NCBI GenBank assembly: GCA_965214485.1
Contig: CBDCBW010000012.1
Span: 124,001 to 188,000, forward strand
Length of the DNA: 64,000 bases
Source of the DNA: JANQRZ01 sp965214485
GTDB taxonomy: Bacteria > Bacteroidota > Rhodothermia > Rhodothermales > JANQRZ01
Direction: 5' to 3'
The notes beneath the pieces were generated by a model, which searched no databases, was not told the DNA's origin, and worked only from the letters and a program-made list of their open reading frames with translations. The translations under genes and the position numbers were made by a program. Of the stretch, positions 58,782 through 64,000 are shown one piece after another (the stretch's first letter is position 1; the number at the start of each line of letters is the position of its first letter).

Positions 58782-61505
58782 ATGATCTCCAAAGACCTCA
58801 AGAAGCTCCTCCAAAAGCTCAACGGCACCCTCACGCGCGCCCTCGAGGCCGCCGCCGGGTTCGCCATCGCCCGAGGGCATTACGAGGTCTCGACCGAGCA
58901 CCTCCTCGCCAAGCTCCTCGAAGCCGGCGACGGCGACCTGCCGCGCGTCCTCGACCGCTTCGGCGTCGACAGCGCCCGCCTGTGGGAGGCCCTCACGACG
59001 CGGCTCGAAAACTTCAAGTCCGGCAACACCGGCCGCCCGGCGTTCTCGCCGCTGCTGCTCGACCTCGTCGAGCGCGCCTTCGTCGCGGGGGCGGTTCACC
59101 ACGGCGACAGCGAGGTCCGCTCGGGGTACGTCCTCGAAGCCCTGCTCGAGAGCGACGGGCTGCGCCTCGACGAGGTGACCGACGTGCTCGCGCCGGTCAA
59201 GCCCGAGGCGCTGCGGGAGGACTTCTTCGAGATCGTCGCCGGCTCCGCCGAGGACGGGGCGCTTCGCACCGGCGGGCCGCGCGCCGCCGGACCGGGCAGG
59301 CCCGGCGAGACCGCGCTCGACCTCTACACCGAGAACCTCACCGAGAAGGCGCGGCAGGGCGGGATCGACCCCATCTTCGCGCGCGACGGCGAAATCCGCC
59401 AGATGATCGACGTGCTCAGCCGGCGGCGCAAGAACAACCCGATCCTGGTCGGCGAGGCCGGGGTCGGCAAGACGGCGGTGGTCGAGGGGCTCGCGCTGCG
59501 GCTCGCCCAGGGCGACGTGCCGGACAGCCTGCGCGAGGTCGAGATCGTCGCGCTCGACCTCGGGCTGCTCCAGGCCGGGGCCGGCGTCAAGGGCGAGTTC
59601 GAGAACCGGCTCAAGGCCGTCATCCAGGAAGTCAAGGAAGCCCCGAAGCCGACCATCCTCTTCATCGACGAGGCGCACACGCTCATCGGTGCCGGCGGGG
59701 CCGCCGGCACCGCCGACGCCGCTAACCTCCTCAAGCCCGCGCTCGCTCGCGGCGAGCTCCGCACCGTCGCCGCGACGACGTGGAGCGAGTACAAGAAGTA
59801 CATCGAGAAGGACCCCGCCCTCGAGCGCCGCTTCCAGCTCGTCAAGATCGACGAGCCCTCCGTCGAGGACGCCACCACGATGCTGCGCGGCATCAAGGCC
59901 ATCTACGAGGACCACCACGACGTCCAGATCACGAACGAGGCCGCGCGCGCCGCCGCCGCCTTCGGCGACCGATACATCACCGGCCGCCAGCTTCCCGACA
60001 AGGCCGTCGACCTGATGGACACCGCCTCGGCGCGCGTCAAGATGAGCCAGTCGGCCAAGCCCGGCGCGGTGGACGACGTCGAGCGCCGCCTCCTCAACCT
60101 CGCCATCACCGCCAAGGCGATGCGCCGCGACCTCGAGACCGGGCTGCACGACGACCACGACGCCCTCGCAGCGGTGGAAGCCGAGCAAGCCGAGCTGGAG
60201 CAGCGGCGCGACGCGCTCCTCGACCGCTGGGAGCGCGAGCGCGAGATCGTCCTCCAGATCGAGGCCGTCCGGCACCGCATCGCCGAAGGCCTGGGCGGCG
60301 ATGGTTCGGCTTCGCTCACCACAGGCTCCGCACCCGCCGACCAGGGGCTGCGCGACGAGCTGAAGCGGCTGAAGGAAGAGCTGGGCGGCGTGCAGCAAGC
60401 GGAGGCCCTCGTCTACGCCGCCGTCAACGAGCACGTCGTCGCCCAAATCATCGCCGACTGGACCGGCATCCCGGCCGGCACGATGGAGCGCGACGAGGCC
60501 CAGACGCTCCTGAGCCTGGAGGCCGACCTCGGCCGGTTCATCAAAGGGCAGGACGAAGCCCTCGACCAGATCGCCGACACGATCCGCACGGCGAAGGCCG
60601 GAATGGGCAACCCCGACGCGCCGATCGCCGTCTTCCTGCTCGTCGGGCCGAGCGGGGTCGGGAAGACCGAGACCGCGAAGCAGCTCGCCGAGCAGCTCTT
60701 CGGCGGCAAGCGCTTCCTGACGACGATCAACATGAGCGAGTACCAGGAGGCCCACACCGTGTCCTCCCTCAAAGGCTCGCCGCCGGGCTACGTCGGCTAC
60801 GGCGAGGGCGGCGTCCTCACCGAGGCCGTCCGCCGCCAGCCCTACTCGGTCGTCCTCCTCGACGAGGCCGAGAAGGCGCACCTCGACGTGATGGAGCTCT
60901 TCTACCAGGTCCTCGACGGCGGCGTGATGCGCGACGGCGAGGGCCGCGAGATCAACTTCCGCAACACCGTCATCCTGATGACCTCGAACCTCGGCAGCGA
61001 CACCGTGCTCGAAGCGACCGCCGACACGCAGGGCGAGCGGCCCGACGCCGACGCGCTCCGCGCCGCGATCCACCCCGCGCTCGTCGGGCACTTCCAGGCG
61101 GCCCTCCTCGGGCGGATGAAGGTGGTGCCGTACTACCCGCTCGACCGCAGCGCCATCGCCCGGATCACCCGGCTCAAGCTCGACCAGATCGGCCGCCGCC
61201 TCGGGGCCACGCACGGGATGGCGTTCGACTACGGCGACGAGATCGTCGAGCGCATCGCCGAGCGCTGCACCCAGGTGGACTCCGGCGCGCGCAACATCGA
61301 CTTCATCATCGACCGGACGCTGCTGCCCGAGGCGAGCCGCGCGCTCCTCGCCCAGATGGCCGACGAGACCACGCCCGAGTGCCTCACCCTCGGCCTCGAC
61401 GAGTACGGCGACTTCACCTACACCTTCGGCGACACGCCGCCTGCCGACGCGCCAGGTCCGGCCACCGAGTCCGACGAGCCGGCGGCGGCAGCGGCGGCCC
61501 TCTGA
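58782..61505 (+). CDS. tssH: T6SS ATPase TssH (ClpV)
   Basis: 907 residues. An N-terminal sheath-binding domain (1-160), two AAA+ modules with Walker A GEAGVGKT (224-231) and GPSGVGKT (622-629), Walker B FIDEAHT and VLLDEAEKAH, and a coiled-coil middle region (about 430-530) rich in Glu/Arg. The opening LKKLLQKLNGTLTRALEAAAGFA is ClpV-like and distinguishes it from ClpB. It unfolds contracted TssBC sheath for reuse. It ends in an acidic Ala-rich tail. Confidence 0.95.
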   Translation: MISKDLKKLLQKLNGTLTRALEAAAGFAIARGHYEVSTEHLLAKLLEAGDGDLPRVLDRFGVDSARLWEALTTRLENFKSGNTGRPAFSPLLLDLVERAFVAGAVHHGDSEVRSGYVLEALLESDGLRLDEVTDVLAPVKPEALREDFFEIVAGSAEDGALRTGGPRAAGPGRPGETALDLYTENLTEKARQGGIDPIFARDGEIRQMIDVLSRRRKNNPILVGEAGVGKTAVVEGLALRLAQGDVPDSLREVEIVALDLGLLQAGAGVKGEFENRLKAVIQEVKEAPKPTILFIDEAHTLIGAGGAAGTADAANLLKPALARGELRTVAATTWSEYKKYIEKDPALERRFQLVKIDEPSVEDATTMLRGIKAIYEDHHDVQITNEAARAAAAFGDRYITGRQLPDKAVDLMDTASARVKMSQSAKPGAVDDVERRLLNLAITAKAMRRDLETGLHDDHDALAAVEAEQAELEQRRDALLDRWEREREIVLQIEAVRHRIAEGLGGDGSASLTTGSAPADQGLRDELKRLKEELGGVQQAEALVYAAVNEHVVAQIIADWTGIPAGTMERDEAQTLLSLEADLGRFIKGQDEALDQIADTIRTAKAGMGNPDAPIAVFLLVGPSGVGKTETAKQLAEQLFGGKRFLTTINMSEYQEAHTVSSLKGSPPGYVGYGEGGVLTEAVRRQPYSVVLLDEAEKAHLDVMELFYQVLDGGVMRDGEGREINFRNTVILMTSNLGSDTVLEATADTQGERPDADALRAAIHPALVGHFQAALLGRMKVVPYYPLDRSAIARITRLKLDQIGRRLGATHGMAFDYGDEIVERIAERCTQVDSGARNIDFIIDRTLLPEASRALLAQMADETTPECLTLGLDEYGDFTYTFGDTPPADAPGPATESDEPAAAAAAL

Positions 61506-61573
61506 GGCCGGAGAACGCGTTAGTCCAAGTGGAGGGTCGCCTCCGCAGCACGCCCTAGCCCCATCCCGACTCC

Positions 61574-63808
61574 ATGCCCTCGCTCGCCGCCAACGCCACC
61601 CGGTTCTCCTTCTCGACGGCCCAGCTCGGCGAGGGCCGGCTCGAGGTCGTCACGTTCACCGGGCACGAGGCCATCTCGCAGCCCTTCCGCTTCGAGCTCG
61701 ACCTGCTCTCGACCGACCCGTCGGTGCCGTTCTCGGACGTCGTGGACCAGCCCGCCACGCTCACGATGCACGGGGCCGAGGACGAGGCGTGGCCGGTCCA
61801 CGGCGTCGTCGCCCACTTCGAGCAGGGCGGGCCCGTCGGCGACTACTACCGCTACCGGGCGGTCCTCGTGCCCCGCCTGTGGCGGCTCTCGCTGACGCAC
61901 CAGAGCCGCATCTTCCAGGAGAGGTCGGTCCCCGAGATCGCACGCGAGGTGCTCGTCGGTTCCGGCTTCGCCCCGGACGACTTCGAGTCGCGCCTGAGCG
62001 GCTTGTACCCGCCGCGCGAGTATTGCACCCAGTACCAGGAGACCGACCTCGCGTTCGTCTCCCGGCTGTGCGAGCACGAGGGCATCCAGTTCTTCTTCGA
62101 GCACCAGGACAGCCGCGAGGTCCTCGTCTTCACCGACGACCGGAGCGAGAACCCGCCCATCGAGGGCGACGACACGGTGACGTACCGGGCGATGGCGGGC
62201 CTAGCGCAGCCGCACGCCGAGACCGTGCAGGAGTTCGTCTTCCGCGAGACCCTCGTCACCGGCAAGGTGGTCCTCAAAGACTACAACTACCGCACCCCCG
62301 AGGACGACCTCCGCGTCGAGTCCCAGATCAACGGCGACCTGCCGGGGGTCTACTACGAGTACGGCCCGCACTACCAGGACGCGGGCGAGGGCAACCGGCT
62401 CGCGCGCGTTAGGAACGAGGAGATCGAGTGCCGGCGGCGGATCGGGCAGGGCGAGGGGACGTGCGCGCGCCTCCGCGCCGGGCACACCTTCACGCTCGAC
62501 CAGCACTACCGGCTCGACCTCAACCACGCCTACCTCCTGACCGAGGTCACGCACTACGGCTCGCAGCCCGGCTTGGTGACGATGCAGGCGGGCACGGACG
62601 ACACGTTGCCCTACCGCAACACCTTCGTCTGCATCCCGACCGACGTGGCGTTCCGCCCGCAGCGCCTGACGCCCGAGCCAACGCTGCCCGGCGTCATGAC
62701 GGCCAAAGTCGAAACCGCTGGCGGCCCCTACGCCCACCTCGACGACCAGGGCCGCTACCACGCCAAGATGGACTTCGACCTCGGCGACGCGGGCGACGGC
62801 ACGGCCTCGCTGCCTATCCCGATGAACCAGTCGTACTCAGGGTCAGACTACGGCATTCACTTCCCGAACCACGCCGCCACCGAGATGATCTGGGCGTGTC
62901 TCAACGGCGACATCGACCGCCCGTTCGCGCTCGGGACCGTGCCGAATCCGTCGCAGGGTTCGCCGTCCGCGGCGGCCAACAAGCACCAGAACGTCATCCG
63001 CACCTGGGGCAAGAACGAGCTGACGTTCGACGACAAGCAGGGCGCGGAGAACATCTACCTCCATGCCACGAAGGACCACACGGTCGAGGTGACGAACGAC
63101 GAGACCATCACGGTCGGCAACGACCAGTCGCAGACGGTGGGCAACGACCAGACGGAGTCGGTCGGCAACAACCAGACACTCTCCGTCGGGACGAACCGGG
63201 ACAAGACCGTCGGCGCGAACCAGACCGAAACGGTCGGCGCGAACAAGACGATCAACGTCGGGGGCAACCACAGCGAGACGATTGGGAGCAACATGACCCA
63301 GACGGTCGCTGCCTCGAAGGCGGAGACGATTGCCATAGCGAAAGCGCTGACGATTGGCGGGGCCTACCAGGTCACTGTGGGCGGTGCTGAGAACCACACC
63401 GTCGGCGGCCTTCTCGCCCAAGAGGTCGGCGGTGCGAAGACAGTGGCCGTCGGCGCGCTCAGCAGCGAGAACGTGGGGCTCAACAAGTCCGTGGACGCCG
63501 GAGGTAGCATCTCGGAGAGTGCCGGGAAGAACTTCTCCTGTCAAGCCGGCAAGAGCTTCAGCGCACAGGCGGGCGACGACGTGGCGGTCCAGGCCGGGAA
63601 GAAGATGGCGCTCAGCGCAGGCGATGACTTCGCCGTCTCCGGCGGCAAGAAGGGCGTGATCACCATCGCCGACGAGCTGACCCTCAAGTGTGGCAAGGCG
63701 ACAATCACGCTGAAGAAGAGCGGCGACATCCTTATCAACGGCAAGAAGATCCAGATCAAGGGGTCCGGCGACGTGGTCATCAAGGGGAGCAAGGTCCTAG
63801 CGAACTGA
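61574..63808 (+). CDS. vgrG: T6SS spike protein VgrG (TssI)
   Basis: 744 residues. gp27/gp44-like N-terminal part (1-370; LEVVTFTGHEAISQPFRFELDLLS, ARE-type PPREYCTQYQETDLAFVSRLCEHEGIQFFFEH); gp5 OB fold (about 395-460; LPIPMNQSYSGSDYGIHFPNHA); then a beta-helix needle. Residues about 513-576 are eight near-perfect octapeptides (TVGNDQSQ, TVGNDQTE, SVGNNQTL and so on), followed by looser repeats of the AGKSFSAQAGDD kind and a Lys/Gly-rich DUF2345-like end (TLKCGKATITLKKSGDILIN). There is no extra effector domain. The last 800 bp are less GC-rich than the front, suggesting exchange of the tip. The next gene starts 2 nt after the stop. Confidence 0.95.
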   Translation: MPSLAANATRFSFSTAQLGEGRLEVVTFTGHEAISQPFRFELDLLSTDPSVPFSDVVDQPATLTMHGAEDEAWPVHGVVAHFEQGGPVGDYYRYRAVLVPRLWRLSLTHQSRIFQERSVPEIAREVLVGSGFAPDDFESRLSGLYPPREYCTQYQETDLAFVSRLCEHEGIQFFFEHQDSREVLVFTDDRSENPPIEGDDTVTYRAMAGLAQPHAETVQEFVFRETLVTGKVVLKDYNYRTPEDDLRVESQINGDLPGVYYEYGPHYQDAGEGNRLARVRNEEIECRRRIGQGEGTCARLRAGHTFTLDQHYRLDLNHAYLLTEVTHYGSQPGLVTMQAGTDDTLPYRNTFVCIPTDVAFRPQRLTPEPTLPGVMTAKVETAGGPYAHLDDQGRYHAKMDFDLGDAGDGTASLPIPMNQSYSGSDYGIHFPNHAATEMIWACLNGDIDRPFALGTVPNPSQGSPSAAANKHQNVIRTWGKNELTFDDKQGAENIYLHATKDHTVEVTNDETITVGNDQSQTVGNDQTESVGNNQTLSVGTNRDKTVGANQTETVGANKTINVGGNHSETIGSNMTQTVAASKAETIAIAKALTIGGAYQVTVGGAENHTVGGLLAQEVGGAKTVAVGALSSENVGLNKSVDAGGSISESAGKNFSCQAGKSFSAQAGDDVAVQAGKKMALSAGDDFAVSGGKKGVITIADELTLKCGKATITLKKSGDILINGKKIQIKGSGDVVIKGSKVLAN

Positions 63809-63809
63809 T

Positions 63810-64000
63810 ATGAAGAAGCCGCAGGCTCCACAGCGACTCGTCCCCGCCGGAAAAGCAGAACGGTGGGTAAGCCCCGCCCAGACCGGCGCGGCGGAGCCGG
63901 TTCCGCGCATCGACGGCGTTGTGATCGGCCAGGTCGTTGGCTTGGACGAGGTCGGCCAGCCACTCGTTGACTTCGACCTCGCCCCTCTGGGGGTGGTGCT
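63810..64000 (+). CDS. DUF6484-like VgrG-linked protein, 3' end outside window
   Basis: 63 codons from the ATG at 63810 to the window edge. After a variable start (MKKPQAPQRLVPAGKAERW) the segment PRIDGVVIGQVVGLDEVGQPLVDFDLAPLG is the pattern of the DUF6484 domain (IDGVVIGxLVGLDxxGxPLVDF), a short domain found right after vgrG in many T6SS loci. It probably helps load or connect cargo; the function is not established. It is too incomplete to classify further. Confidence 0.6.
   Translation, partial: MKKPQAPQRLVPAGKAERWVSPAQTGAAEPVPRIDGVVIGQVVGLDEVGQPLVDFDLAPLGVV

Noticed and set aside
63110..63310. CRISPR-like array
   Set aside because: The periodic sequence is the octapeptide-coding part of vgrG (24-nt units, degenerate at third positions, in frame), with no spacers.
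1..64000. tRNA, rRNA or riboswitch genes
   Set aside because: I looked for T-loop (GGTTCRA), CCA-end and conserved riboswitch cores and found no convincing candidate.
1..64000. Insertion sequence or prophage
   Set aside because: No transposase, integrase or phage structural gene is visible; the tail-like genes belong to the T6SS.

Overview
The window is very GC-rich (roughly 70% by eye) and densely coded. It looks like a chromosome segment of a high-GC relative of Bacteroidota, most likely Rhodothermota (Salinibacter/Rubricoccaceae-like). Support for this placement: few Shine-Dalgarno sequences, upstream motifs like the Bacteroidota -7 box TAnnTTTG, a cyanophycin locus, and lipoprotein and DUF5117-type metalloprotease genes typical of that group. 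This is inference from content; no 16S gene or other formal marker is present.

Layout. 0-1.1 kb: 3' part of holB. 1.4-11.6 kb (minus strand): a cyanophycin island of a glycosyltransferase, isoaspartyl dipeptidase (iadA), cyanophycinase (cphB), cyanophycin synthetase (cphA), a one-TM protein, a Mur-ligase-only cphA relative and a PiT-like membrane protein. 11.6-12.5 kb: repeat-rich non-coding stretch. 12.5-25.8 kb: housekeeping and mixed genes (gamma-glutamyltransferase lipoprotein, HAD phosphatase, fabH, lipase-like hydrolase, metalloprotease lipoprotein, a decayed PIN toxin-antitoxin locus, an LptF/G permease, sucC, a frameshifted ABC ATPase, a GNAT enzyme). 25.9-39.1 kb: topA, a Cu+-ATPase, a 1020-residue fusion (APH-like kinase, M23 peptidase, class III aminotransferase), then a minus-strand copper/periplasm operon (CxxC/His small protein, TolC, multicopper oxidase, DUF305, Spy-like, DUF411). 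39.3-41.7 kb: acyl-CoA dehydrogenase and a SnoaL-like protein. 42.1-64.0 kb: a complete co-directional type VI secretion cluster, tagH-tssJ-tssK-tssL-tssM-tagF-tssA-tssB-tssC-hcp-tssE-tssF-tssG-tssH-vgrG, ending in a DUF6484-like gene cut by the window edge.

How the genes fit together. CphA would polymerise Asp and Arg, CphB would cut the polymer to beta-Asp-Arg, and IadA would split the dipeptide: a storage and remobilisation circuit. The Cu+-ATPase pumps Cu+ out of the cytoplasm, and the multicopper oxidase operon would handle it in the periplasm. The T6SS carries the trans-envelope complex (TssJ, TssL, TssM), which places it with the proteobacterial-type T6SS(i) and not the Bacteroidota T6SS(iii).

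The most unusual features are: (a) overlapping ATGA mini-ORF relays between tssL and tssM and before tssE, built on short duplications; (b) many 8-24 bp tandem repeats, several at start codons or ribosome-binding regions; (c) G9/C9 tracts inside tssM and cphB; (d) the kinase-peptidase-aminotransferase fusion, whose stop codon lies in a dispersed repeat; (e) a full T6SS(i) in an apparent Rhodothermota host.
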